Shown: positions 9,827-19,324 of the stretch, piece after piece | Layout: the number at the start of each line of letters is the position of its first letter | Numbering within the stretch: position 1 is the first letter of the stretch | NCBI GenBank assembly: GCA_038659295.1 | Contig: JASNGC010000004.1 | Location: 310,001-374,000, forward strand | Source: Enterocytospora artemiae | Lineage: Eukaryota; Microsporidia | Length of the DNA: 64,000 bases | Direction of reading: 5' to 3' | Notes under the pieces: model-generated | Seen by the model: the letters and a program-made list of their open reading frames with translations, nothing else | Database searches by the model: none | What the model was told of the DNA's origin: nothing | Made by a program: the position numbers and the translations under genes

Positions 9827-10546
9827 CTGGAAAATGGTTAAAAATTTGACATTTCTTCTAAGAGTTATCAAATATGCATTTACAATCTAAGCTACATATT
9901 GTAAAATTACTGCATAGAAAAGATAGAGTTTATCGTGTTATAAGTTCAATGTATCTTATTGATTGAAATTGGTACACGGTTAAGCCATTATTCCTGAAAA
10001 AATAAAGAAACCGTTGGAAACTTTGAGATTACAAAATGATCTGGTTTATAAGATTTTACTGATTTTTACCTTTTAGTCTTGAGAGGTTTCAGAAGGATTT
10101 TTTAGAAAAGAATTTTAAGTTAAATATGCTATTGAATTTGAGGATTGATAAGTGTTTTTCAAGAATTACATTGCTAGCCAAAGGCCACATCATATAAAAA
10201 TAGTTTGTGGCATCCTTACCTCGGCAATAAAACAAATTTTTCCTACGAAAATTTGTTTTTATACGTATAGTTGTCTAAAAATAAACATAGGTAAAATGTC
10301 TATTAAGATGGGCGTTTATTGCAGTAGAGTACATTTTTATAAACCGACCTTAAAATCTCCTTATTCCCATACCGGGTTTCACTATTTTGACAATTTTTCA
10401 TGTAAGTTTTACAAAAAGGCTTCCTTCGAAATTGTATATTATAATTAACAATACTCTCATCCTGCTTGTTGTTCAATGCAGTAGATTTGTATTAACTGCT
10501 CGGGTCTTTTAGTTGTATATTTTAATGAAAATTTTATTCAACCCTT
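9827..10546. other. Divergent intergenic region upstream of Tad3 and Rpb1
   Basis: About 720 AT-rich bases, longer than most gaps in this core region. It must hold the promoters of Tad3 and Rpb1. A 98-codon ORF at 10152-10448 has a skewed, unstructured composition and no C-run near its start, so I leave it out. The only clear site is CCC at 10542-10544, just before the Rpb1 start. Confidence 0.5.
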
Positions 10547-13500
10547 ATGTTCAATGAGAATGTTTCTAGAAGAGTTTCTTCTATACAGTTTGGTTTGTTT
10601 AGTCCAGAAGAAATAAAAAATGGAAGCGTATGCAATGTGATTCATCCTGAAACCATGGAGAGTGGATCACCGAAGGAAGGTGGATTGATAGACTTGAGAA
10701 TGGGCACAACAGAGAGGAGTTTATATTGCCAGACTTGCAATGGTACATCGTTTGAATGCCCCGGGCATTTTGGCCATATTGAATTATGTAAACCTATGTT
10801 TCATGTCGGGTATTTAAGTAAAATCAAAAAGTTGTTAGAGTGTGTTTGCTTCTACTGCAGTAAGCTAAAAAGTAGGAAGAATCTCCCTAAGGGATTAGAC
10901 GGTTGCTGGGATATTTTGAAATCTAAGACCATATGTGATTCAGAAAACGAAAATGGAGAAAAAATAGGCTGCTGCAACAAACAACCGATAATAAAGAAGG
11001 ATGGCTTGAATCTGATTGCTTATATGAAGGGCAATGACGATGAGGGCAAGGTGATTTTAAATGGAGAAAGGGTTTATAATATCTTCAAGAAAATTTCCAA
11101 AGACGATTACGAATGCTTGGGATTTAATTCCGAATTTTGTCATCCTGAGCATATGCTTTTTACCGTTGTGTTAGTCTCCCCTCCTTCAATGAGGCCATCT
11201 ATTGTTTTGGGTAGTGGGCTAAGAGGAGAAGATGACCTGACTCATAAATATGGAGATATAGTAAAGTCAAACTCACTTTTGAAGAAATATGAACAAGAAG
11301 GAGCGCCAGGCCATATTGTCAGAGACTATGAGCAGCTGTTGCAGTTTCACCTGGCTACCCTGATTAATAATGATATTGGTGGACAACCACAAGCATTACA
11401 AAAAAGTGGAAGGCCATTAAAGAGTCTTACAGCAAGATTAAAGGGCAAGGAGGGTAGAGTACGAGGAAATTTAATGGGGAAGAGAGTTGATTTTTCAGCC
11501 AGGTCTGTCATTACACCCGATTCAAATATTTCGTTAGATGAGGTAGGGGTTCCTGTAGAGATTGCAAAAATTCATACATTCCCGGAAAAGGTTAATTCTT
11601 TTAATATAAATGAATTGCAGAAACTTGTTAACAATGGGCCGAATGAGTATCCTGGGGCGAATTATGTCGTAAGAAATGATTCACAAAGAATTGACCTACA
11701 CTATAACAGACACGAATTAAGATTGGAAAAAGGATTTGTTGTAGAAAGACATATGAGAGATGGGGATAACATTCTCTTTAACAGACAGCCGTCTCTTCAT
11801 AAGATGAGCATGATGGGCCATAAAGCAAGGATCATGGAAAACAAGACATTTAGGCTGAATTTGAGTGTGACGGCCCCCTACAATGCTGATTTTGATGGTG
11901 ATGAAATGAATTTGCATATGCCACAGAGTTATAACAGCCGATCTGAGTTGGACCTACTTGTCAATGTAGAGAACCAAATAATTTCCCCTCAATCGAACAA
12001 GCCCGTTGTTGGGATTGTTCAAGATACCTTGATAGGACTAAGATTGTTTACACTCAAGGATACTTTTTTCAACAGAAGAGAGACCATGAATTTGCTGTAC
12101 AGCTTTAATGGAGAGTATAACTTTCATGTCTTTATGAAGCCTGCTATTTGCTCTCCCATTGAGCTTTGGACGGGAAAACAGATTTTTTCAGCCATTTTAC
12201 CATGTATTTATTATGCAAAGCCGATAAACAGTCCAAAAAATATACCTCTTGGTGAAGAGTTACAAAATGAGATTCATAAGCTCGAAAGTATTGCAAAAAA
12301 AGGAGGCTTGGCTCCAAGTAGACTGTCCTTGTTAAAGGAGTTCCACAGTAATATATACGACGATTTTCTTCTTATCAAAAGTGGGATATTGTTGGCGGGT
12401 GTTTTAGATAAAAAATCGTGTGGAGCACAACAGGGAGGGTTGATTCATATCATAGTAAATGATTGTGGAAATTCTGTTGCAAAACACTTTATAAATGCAG
12501 TTCAGAAGCTCATTAACCACTTTATGCTCCACATGTCATCATTTTCCATAGGAATAGGTGATGCATTTGTTGATAATCCATCCGCTAAGGCTTCAAAAGA
12601 CAATATTCGAAGGGCAATGGGAGAGGTTGATACCCTTATTGAGTCTGCAAAAAAAAATGAATTGGAGAAAATGCCCGGCCTTTCAATGATGGAGACATTT
12701 GAATCTAAAGTGAATACGGTGCTAAATAAGGCTAGGGATTATAAGGGTCAAATTTCCATATATAATAATATGAATGCTATGATACTGTCTGGTTCCAAAG
12801 GATCGACAATCAATATTTCACAGATGACCTCTTGTATTGGACAGCAAAATGTTGAAGGGAAGAGAATTCCCTTTGGCTTTGAGCAGCGATCTTTACCTCA
12901 CTTCCTTAAATATGACTTCTCGGCCAAATCCAAGGGATTTGTTGAGAATTCATATTTTACCGGGATGACACCCTATGAGTTTTTTTTCCATGCCATGGGA
13001 GGTAGGGAAGGTTTGATTGATACGGCCATTAAAACTGCAGAAACAGGTTATATTCAAAGACGTCTTGTCAAAGCTCTTGAAGATGCTACTGCAAGACATG
13101 ACTATTCTGTTAGAAATGGGAATGGTCAAATATATCAGTTTATGTACGGAGAAGATTCTTTTGATGCAACACACTTGGAAAATGTTACAATTGATAAAAC
13201 AAATTTCAAAAAGAGATTCTTCATCGATATGTTTGTTGATTTAGAGTACGAGATTAAGAGAAGTGAGGTATCTCAGGATGTATATGAAATGCTTCACAAG
13301 GACTTGGATCTACAGATTAGGCTGGATGAAGAGTACGAATATCTATCCAAACACATAAATATTTTGGATAATGGCTATGCCTCACCAGTAAATATCGAAA
13401 GAATTTTAAAGGAACACATTAACTCCATGAAAAATCCTCATGCAAACGATTATTATACAAACAACAACTATGCAACCATAAAAGTATATGAAGGTAATTT

Positions 13501-15397
13501 GGCAACTACCTCGTCCACTGTGAGTCCTTATGTTGTTTTGGACACACTGGATTCATTAATGACTTCAAACCACTTTTTGAACTACTATATTAGATATTCC
13601 ATGAATATGAGAACCTGTCTGACAAAGTTGAATTCAGAATCGTTCTTTGCAATAGTAAATACCATAAAATCCAAGATATTCAAAGCAAGAGTTAATGCTA
13701 ATGAAATGGTTGGTACACTTGCTGCTCAGTCTGTAGGAGAACCGGCTACCCAAATGACTTTAAACACATTCCATCTTGCAGGAGTGGCTTCTACTGTAAC
13801 AATGGGTGTTCCCAGGCTCAATGAAATCATTAATGTCTCTAGAACCATTAAAACTCCCAGCTTAAGAATTTTTCTTAAGAAAAATGATATAAACTCGGTT
13901 AGAATTGTTCAAAATAAAATAGAATATGCTTGCCTGAGGGATTTGTATAAAAGCTCTATGGTAGTCTATGATTCAGATGTGATGAGCACATCTATCGAAG
14001 ATGATTTGGAGTTTGTAACGAATTACTTTGAGATGCCCGACGAAGAAGTAGATTACTCAAAATTAGGAAAATTCGTGATTCGTATCGAGCTTAACAGATA
14101 TAGCCTAATTTCTAGGAATATTTCCATAGAAGACATTGCATCTAAAATTTTACAATTTTACAAAGAGAAAAACATCGTCGTACATATAATCAATTCTGAT
14201 GAAAACGATCAGAAATTAATTCTTCGTATTAGGTTTGAGGTTGGAGATACAGAGTACTTGGATTTTTATCACGATAAAGAAGAGAAACTACTGCAAATGC
14301 ATGTTAAGGGGCTCGAAAATATCAAAAAGGCATATTTGACGAAAGACAACTCGGTAGAAGGTAATAACGAAGAGGAGTCAAGATGGTCATTGCAAACTGA
14401 TGGAATCAATTTTCAGTCTATTCTTTCTACGGAAAATGTAGATGCACCCAGAGTTATCCCAAATGACTTTTATGTTGTCTTCGAGACACTTGGGATTGAG
14501 GCAGCTAGACAGTCTATCATTAATGAGCTGAATCTTGTTATGGAGGCAAATGGTTCGTATGTCAACAATAGGCATCTAAGTCTTTTGGCAGATGTGATGA
14601 CTGTCTGTGGATATCTCACTGGTATTACTCGCCATGGTGTTAACAGGGAAATGGCTGCTGGAGCCCTCAAAAAAGCTTCTTTTGAAGAAACCGTAGATAT
14701 TCTTCTTGATGCGGCAGTGGATTCTGAGTGTAATTATACTCGTGGGATCACAGAAAACATTATGCTGGGTCAACTCGCCCCTCTTGGAACGGGAAATGTA
14801 GAGCTCATTTTAGATATTAAAAAATTGGATGCATCAAAATTAATTTGCCAAAACACTAGCTCATTTGCAATTAGGAGCCCGGCGAGTGAATCCGGTGCAT
14901 TTTCTCCAATTTCATGCTTCTCTCCTTCTTCAAGTAATTCAATATTCAGTCCTGCTTATTCAAGTAGTATGGAATTCTCTCCTATTTATAATGAGTCCAC
15001 TTTACGGTCTCCAAGCTACTTACAGAGTCCTAGCTATAATCCGGAGTATAATTCACTATATTCACCTTCTAGTCCCAGCTACAGCCCAAGAAGTCCATCT
15101 GGTTTCAGTATGAGTCCACGAGCAGGAGGAGACTACTCACCCAATAGTCCAGCTTATTTACCCTGTAGTCCGACGTATTCCCCTACTAGTCCTGGATACT
15201 CTCCAAAAACACAAATTTATTCTCCTATGACACCTAGATTTAGCCCAAATGGCCCTTATAGTTCAGCATTGACTCCAAAATATTCACCTAAATCGCCCTC
15301 TTATACCCCAAAAAGTCCTGGATACTCTCCACAGTCTGGAAGGTATGTCGGCTCCCGTACTCCAAAGAAAAGTGAAGACGATAAGAAGTATAGTTAG
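10547..15397 (+). CDS. RPB1: RNA polymerase II largest subunit Rpb1
   Basis: A 1,616-residue protein, the Pol II catalytic subunit. The clamp zinc site reads CQTC...CPGHFGH (about residues 64-79). The magnesium-binding NADFDGDEMN lies near residue 447, and the trigger-loop region QSVGEPATQMTLNTFHLAGV near residue 1063. From about residue 1443 the C-terminal domain begins. It holds roughly twenty degenerate heptad-like units: some near-canonical (YSPTSPG, SPSYSPR), many reduced to xSPx with variable spacing, then a lysine-rich end. The CTD is what marks this as Pol II rather than Pol I or III. It is phosphorylated by CDK-type kinases in other eukaryotes. CCC at 10542-10544 lies two bases before the ATG. 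The protein is slightly shorter than the yeast one (1,733 aa). Confidence 0.97.
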   Translation: MFNENVSRRVSSIQFGLFSPEEIKNGSVCNVIHPETMESGSPKEGGLIDLRMGTTERSLYCQTCNGTSFECPGHFGHIELCKPMFHVGYLSKIKKLLECVCFYCSKLKSRKNLPKGLDGCWDILKSKTICDSENENGEKIGCCNKQPIIKKDGLNLIAYMKGNDDEGKVILNGERVYNIFKKISKDDYECLGFNSEFCHPEHMLFTVVLVSPPSMRPSIVLGSGLRGEDDLTHKYGDIVKSNSLLKKYEQEGAPGHIVRDYEQLLQFHLATLINNDIGGQPQALQKSGRPLKSLTARLKGKEGRVRGNLMGKRVDFSARSVITPDSNISLDEVGVPVEIAKIHTFPEKVNSFNINELQKLVNNGPNEYPGANYVVRNDSQRIDLHYNRHELRLEKGFVVERHMRDGDNILFNRQPSLHKMSMMGHKARIMENKTFRLNLSVTAPYNADFDGDEMNLHMPQSYNSRSELDLLVNVENQIISPQSNKPVVGIVQDTLIGLRLFTLKDTFFNRRETMNLLYSFNGEYNFHVFMKPAICSPIELWTGKQIFSAILPCIYYAKPINSPKNIPLGEELQNEIHKLESIAKKGGLAPSRLSLLKEFHSNIYDDFLLIKSGILLAGVLDKKSCGAQQGGLIHIIVNDCGNSVAKHFINAVQKLINHFMLHMSSFSIGIGDAFVDNPSAKASKDNIRRAMGEVDTLIESAKKNELEKMPGLSMMETFESKVNTVLNKARDYKGQISIYNNMNAMILSGSKGSTINISQMTSCIGQQNVEGKRIPFGFEQRSLPHFLKYDFSAKSKGFVENSYFTGMTPYEFFFHAMGGREGLIDTAIKTAETGYIQRRLVKALEDATARHDYSVRNGNGQIYQFMYGEDSFDATHLENVTIDKTNFKKRFFIDMFVDLEYEIKRSEVSQDVYEMLHKDLDLQIRLDEEYEYLSKHINILDNGYASPVNIERILKEHINSMKNPHANDYYTNNNYATIKVYEGNLATTSSTVSPYVVLDTLDSLMTSNHFLNYYIRYSMNMRTCLTKLNSESFFAIVNTIKSKIFKARVNANEMVGTLAAQSVGEPATQMTLNTFHLAGVASTVTMGVPRLNEIINVSRTIKTPSLRIFLKKNDINSVRIVQNKIEYACLRDLYKSSMVVYDSDVMSTSIEDDLEFVTNYFEMPDEEVDYSKLGKFVIRIELNRYSLISRNISIEDIASKILQFYKEKNIVVHIINSDENDQKLILRIRFEVGDTEYLDFYHDKEEKLLQMHVKGLENIKKAYLTKDNSVEGNNEEESRWSLQTDGINFQSILSTENVDAPRVIPNDFYVVFETLGIEAARQSIINELNLVMEANGSYVNNRHLSLLADVMTVCGYLTGITRHGVNREMAAGALKKASFEETVDILLDAAVDSECNYTRGITENIMLGQLAPLGTGNVELILDIKKLDASKLICQNTSSFAIRSPASESGAFSPISCFSPSSSNSIFSPAYSSSMEFSPIYNESTLRSPSYLQSPSYNPEYNSLYSPSSPSYSPRSPSGFSMSPRAGGDYSPNSPAYLPCSPTYSPTSPGYSPKTQIYSPMTPRFSPNGPYSSALTPKYSPKSPSYTPKSPGYSPQSGRYVGSRTPKKSEDDKKYS

Positions 15398-16035
15398 GTG
15401 TGTGATTGACCAAATTAATAAAATAATTATGAAATGTAATCTTTGTGCTTGTTGATAAATTACAATCGGTTCTTGAGGATTGATAAAAATTCTAGCTACC
15501 TATTCGATAATGAACAGTTTTATAATTCATCGCATATCAACCATATTGTACGGAGTAGCGACATATGAATCTGTTGTAATAATTCGTAAATTTAAAAACT
15601 GAATAATTGGTATGACATATGTATTTATTGAGGAGAAGAATATATCTCTGGGATATCGTACCTATTATCAAATAATCCATAAATATTCATTTCACTGTTT
15701 AATAAAATAATACCAGGTAGGATGTTATCATTATATCTTATTTGGATATGATAAATAATAAATTAAAAGCAACCAAGTATACTTTAAATTAATTTATTCT
15801 ATATCAAAAAGATACCATAAGATGTAAACATCAATTTACGTGCTATTAGAACTAGTAGTGATATTGAATACGCTTTCATTTTATATAAAATATGTATTAT
15901 GAAATAAGCATTTGCAATTAAATTTTAAGACATATTTCGTTGTATAGGCTCCAAAACATAGATGATGTAGACAATAACTTTGAACGGATTCCATAAGAGA
16001 CTCTCCAATTTTTATACAATATTTTGTACCCTATC
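15398..16035. other. Intergenic spacer
   Basis: About 640 AT-rich bases between Rpb1 and Skp1, unusually long for this compact region. I see no tRNA-like fold, repeat or ORF with family character. CCC at 16029-16031 belongs to the Skp1 start. Confidence 0.5.
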
Positions 16036-16476
16036 ATGCAACATAAGCAACTCAAAGTAAAAACATCCGATGGATTACTTATGGAAATACCCTATGATAA
16101 ATATGTAAAATGTCGACTCTTACGTCGCATTACAGATTTAAGAGATTGCGACGGATTTATCTTTCCACTCCTTGTAGATCACAATGTTCTGGAAATAGTC
16201 CTGAACTTTAATGGTACAATTCTTGCAGATTCTTACAATCCACTTGAAATATATTTTTCACCAGAACACTTGTCTTACTTTGATGATTGGAGTCCTCACG
16301 AAATCATAAACGTTTGCAAAGCTGCAAACTATTTGGAGTATGCATATCTTTTGGAGCTGTGCTGTAAACTACTAGCAAATGGGCTTGTAGGGATGAAGAG
16401 CTCTAAATTAAGAGAGAGTTTAAATGCCAAAGGCTCTACAGAAAAAGAGTATGATTGGTTTGAAACTGTAGAATGA
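16036..16476 (+). CDS. SKP1: Skp1-like SCF ubiquitin ligase adaptor
   Basis: A 146-residue protein read from the ATG at 16036; an in-frame TTG at 16024 is not a plausible start. The N-terminal part (KVKTSDGLLMEIPYD) matches the BTB/POZ opening of Skp1. The C-terminal part (IINVCKAANYLEYAYLLELC, then KLLANGLVGM and SLNAK) matches the Skp1 dimerisation helices that hold F-box proteins. Skp1 links cullin Cul1 to F-box substrate receptors. The usual final W-C-E-E-like acidic tail is represented by EKEYDWFETVE. CCC at 16029-16031 lies four bases before the ATG. Elongin C shares the fold, but the C-terminal helices favour Skp1. Confidence 0.8.
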   Translation: MQHKQLKVKTSDGLLMEIPYDKYVKCRLLRRITDLRDCDGFIFPLLVDHNVLEIVLNFNGTILADSYNPLEIYFSPEHLSYFDDWSPHEIINVCKAANYLEYAYLLELCCKLLANGLVGMKSSKLRESLNAKGSTEKEYDWFETVE

Positions 16477-16583
16477 TCTATAAATATTCCCAATTAGATT
16501 GAAGGGCTACACATTTCAGCCTATTGGTCTATTCGCTATTAATTGTGTTATCTTATTATTGTTAATTTCCTTAAAATAGCCCC

Positions 16584-16823
16584 ATGGATGGCGAAGAGCT
16601 TATTCTAACAAAATTTGTTGATAAAAATATAAATATAGAATGTTCAGATGGGGCATGCTTTGAGGGAGTTTGCAGATCAATAGATGGATATTTGAATACC
16701 GTTTTAGAAAAAGCAATTTTTACCGAAAAAAATGCAAAAAATGAAGAAGAAACGATAAACTTGAGGACTACCTTTGTGAGGGGAAATTATATAAAGCATT
16801 TAAGAATAGTTGAAAAGATTTAA
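16584..16823 (+). CDS. LSM/Sm-fold RNA-binding protein (Lsm2- or Lsm6-like)
   Basis: A 79-residue protein consisting of one Sm fold. The Sm1 part contains NIECSDGACFEGVCRSIDGYLNTVL, with the conserved glycine and the D-x-x-x-N pattern; the Sm2 part ends TTFVRGNYIKHLRI, with the RGN loop that contacts uridines in RNA. These proteins form seven-membered rings that act in U6 snRNA stability (Lsm2-8) or mRNA decay (Lsm1-7). The Sm2 wording fits Lsm2 or Lsm6, but I cannot separate them by eye. CCCC (16580-16583) abuts the ATG. It follows Skp1 on the same strand after 107 bases. Confidence 0.75.
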   Translation: MDGEELILTKFVDKNINIECSDGACFEGVCRSIDGYLNTVLEKAIFTEKNAKNEEETINLRTTFVRGNYIKHLRIVEKI

Positions 16824-16877
16824 TAAAACTTATAGCTACTATAGATTTAATTTTTTTGCAAACAGTTGTTGTGGTAT

Positions 16878-17687
16878 TTATTGTTCAAGGGTCAGGCATT
16901 CAATTTCAAAATCACATGTGCCCAGCCAATACTTATGAATCATCATAATCATCACAAAATTATTCAGCAGGTTAAAGAATAGGCTATCCAAGTTTCTTTC
17001 TGAAATAAACGCAATTAATTTAGCCCCAACACACATATTTAAAATCCCAAATACGTAAAAACTCATGACGAGGCCGAGGACCCCATAAGACCAAATGTCT
17101 GACTTTATCTTTCTAAGCTTTTGGATCTGCAAAACTGTATACAGGACCAAGCTCATTGTGTTTATGGCCGTAGTGATTATAAAGACATAGACATTTCCTA
17201 TAAAGAGGCTTAAAAAAATGAACACTTGCATTACAACAAAATATAAAACTACAATAGATCCCATAAAATTTTCAGAAGTCGTTCTCATTATGCCATAAAT
17301 TCTATCAATTGTAATTCCAGAAACAAATATTCCAAAAAACATGGTTGTAGAGAAGGTTAGTTGTAAGGAAGATAAGATGGAATACACCATCTTGCTTATA
17401 TATGGCTCGAAGGAAATCAATATCGACATTAGTATACTGCTTATAATATACAAGTAGAATATTATTTTCATTTCTCCCCTTCCTATGGAAGCATATAATG
17501 TATTAACTTGTCGAATCATTCTTACTGTTAGAATTATGGAAGCCAAAAGTAGGCAGAGAGTGTATGGTGCAATTATATCCAGAAAAAAAAATTTTCCTGA
17601 TCTACTTCCGTATGTTGTATGCTTTACATTAAGTGCTTTACACATCGGAATGTTAATTTCGCTACAAATATATTCAGGTATATCCAT
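16878..17687 (-). CDS. CHS7: Chs7-like chitin synthase export chaperone
   Basis: A 269-residue polytopic protein read from the ATG at 17687, chosen because CCC stands just before it (17690-17692, coding strand); the longer frame would begin with TTG. It has about seven membrane segments and matches Chs7: an N-terminal cysteine-bearing YICSEINIPMCKALN, the central GRGEMKIIFYLYI, and a last segment LFFNLLNNFVMIMMIHKYW followed by a short acidic tail. In yeast, Chs7 sits in the ER and lets chitin synthase fold and leave. Microsporidian spores carry a chitin layer, so a role in spore-wall formation follows by inference. It converges with the LSM gene with a gap of 54 bases. Confidence 0.78.
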   Translation of the reverse strand: MDIPEYICSEINIPMCKALNVKHTTYGSRSGKFFFLDIIAPYTLCLLLASIILTVRMIRQVNTLYASIGRGEMKIIFYLYIISSILMSILISFEPYISKMVYSILSSLQLTFSTTMFFGIFVSGITIDRIYGIMRTTSENFMGSIVVLYFVVMQVFIFLSLFIGNVYVFIITTAINTMSLVLYTVLQIQKLRKIKSDIWSYGVLGLVMSFYVFGILNMCVGAKLIAFISERNLDSLFFNLLNNFVMIMMIHKYWLGTCDFEIECLTLEQ

Positions 17688-18090
17688 TTGGGTACAGAAT
17701 AACAAACAAATTATTGAAAGCAAATTCTGTACATTGATAAATAAAAATTGGTTAATTCTTCAAATAAGTTATAGGTCATACGACCAGATGTTTATTACTT
17801 GGTTATAGTTAGTACTTCTGTCAGATCTATAACTTGGATGGAAAATTATCGTAGTTATGGATAGGTTTAAAGAACATTATTATTTATTAAAGAGGTGTAG
17901 TATGTTGATTTGTTAATGCATATAGTATTCCAGTATAGATTAATAAACATGTATGGTTGTATAATCGTAATTTAATGTATTCAATAACCTGACTAAAATA
18001 CAAACGTTAGATTGTTGACTTAAATTTATTTGTTGAGTATTTCTAATCTTTTGAAAATACTTGAATAGATTTTGAGGCTATTTTTCCCCC
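17688..18090. other. Divergent intergenic region
   Basis: Upstream region of the Chs7-like gene and of the following coiled-coil gene. AT-rich, with C-runs at both ends (17690-17692 as GGG; 18086-18090). Nothing else seen. Confidence 0.5.
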
Positions 18091-18960
18091 ATGGATGAGG
18101 ACTATGAAACCATCGAGTACGATTATATTAATGCTAAGGATCAGTTTAACAACACTAAATTTGCTTTTAGAGAAAGATTTAGTAAACTATTCTTTTATGA
18201 TTCCATTTGTAATGAAGACTCAATCAATAATTCGTTACAAATTGAAAATTGCACAAGAATTATGGAAACTGCAAAGAACCAGCTAAAAGAAGTAAAAAGA
18301 GAATATGATATTGCAGATGAAGAGATTAAAGAATTGAGCAAGCAAATCTATGAAATTGAAAATGTAGATATGCTGAGCGAAATTGATTCCCTGAAGGTCA
18401 CATATCAGAGTTTGTTAGAGGAGAATGAAAGACTAAGTGAGCTCAAAGAAAATTTGGTATTAAATGAAAATCTCACTGATGAGCTTGATAAAATAAACAA
18501 GGAAATAAAGCATTATTCAGCAAAAATAGAGGAGGGCAAAAGGTTTGTTGCTTCTGATATTATAGAGTTAATGGAAAACGAAGAGTTAAGGTTGAGAAAA
18601 GACAGGGAGGAACTCACTGCGAAAATTAAAAGATTAACCGAAAAGAACACCGAGAATGACATAGAAGAAGTGTATTATTGGTATGAAAAATTGACAGAGT
18701 TTTATACGAAATTGTTTGGAGAGTGTAGGGTTTATATGGAAGGAGTAAGTTGCATTATTGAGGTTTCAATAGATCCACTGCTCAATTCTTCTTACAGGGA
18801 AATAAAAATTATTCTGGAAAATAAACAATTGGTAAATATTCTATGTGATGGGTATGATGAAGAATTTGAAATATATAAGAGTTATTGCATTCTGTTGAAT
18901 GACCCAAGTCCCATATTAGGGCTGATTTATATCAAGTTAAGTAGTAATGAATCACCATGA
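18091..18960 (+). CDS. Coiled-coil protein, possibly a kinetochore-type component
   Basis: A 289-residue acidic protein. Residues about 50-200 form a long heptad-rich coiled coil. The last 90 residues (from about WYEKLTEFY) are globular, with alternating strands (MEGVSCIIEVSI, REIKIILENKQLVNILCDG) and a hydrophobic end. A long coiled coil followed by a small RWD-like globular end is typical of kinetochore subunits such as Spc24/Spc25, Csm1 or the Spc105 partner, but I see no decisive motif, so this is only an inference from shape. CCCCC at 18086-18090 abuts the ATG and supports the start. Other coiled-coil families (for example cytoskeletal or vesicle-tethering proteins) cannot be excluded. 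Confidence 0.6.
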   Translation: MDEDYETIEYDYINAKDQFNNTKFAFRERFSKLFFYDSICNEDSINNSLQIENCTRIMETAKNQLKEVKREYDIADEEIKELSKQIYEIENVDMLSEIDSLKVTYQSLLEENERLSELKENLVLNENLTDELDKINKEIKHYSAKIEEGKRFVASDIIELMENEELRLRKDREELTAKIKRLTEKNTENDIEEVYYWYEKLTEFYTKLFGECRVYMEGVSCIIEVSIDPLLNSSYREIKIILENKQLVNILCDGYDEEFEIYKSYCILLNDPSPILGLIYIKLSSNESP

Positions 18961-19324
18961 CAACTGTTTTGATATTATGTAGTGGAGTGGGGACTTTCAT
19001 AAAGATTGGAAAGATTTCGCTAATTTGGAATATGCCAAATTTTATACTAGAAAATGTGTCATCCTAGATCATCATATCATACTGATATTTATCACATTAG
19101 TTTTCCCTAAAGTATGAGAATATTTACGATGTTCAGTCAGGTCTCTGTTATATTTGCTACAGGTACCGTGTAAAAGCATATGGAATTAGATTCGACATGG
19201 ACTGTCTGTAGGTTGAATCTGTTTATCGATAATAAATATTCTTCTATAACGACTATGCAAGCCCAAATTGTTTTTATTTTAAAACTCCAAAAAATCTAAT
19301 AAACTTGTTTATTTAGATAAACAA
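18961..19324. other. Intergenic spacer
   Basis: AT-rich spacer between the coiled-coil gene and the NIPA-like gene. There is no C-run before the NIPA ATG, and the frame is open but ATG-less back to 19283. I see no other feature. Confidence 0.5.

Noticed and set aside
10152..10448. 98-codon ORF upstream of Rpb1
   Set aside because: No C-run at its start, aromatic-rich composition as expected of translated AT-rich spacer, and no family look.
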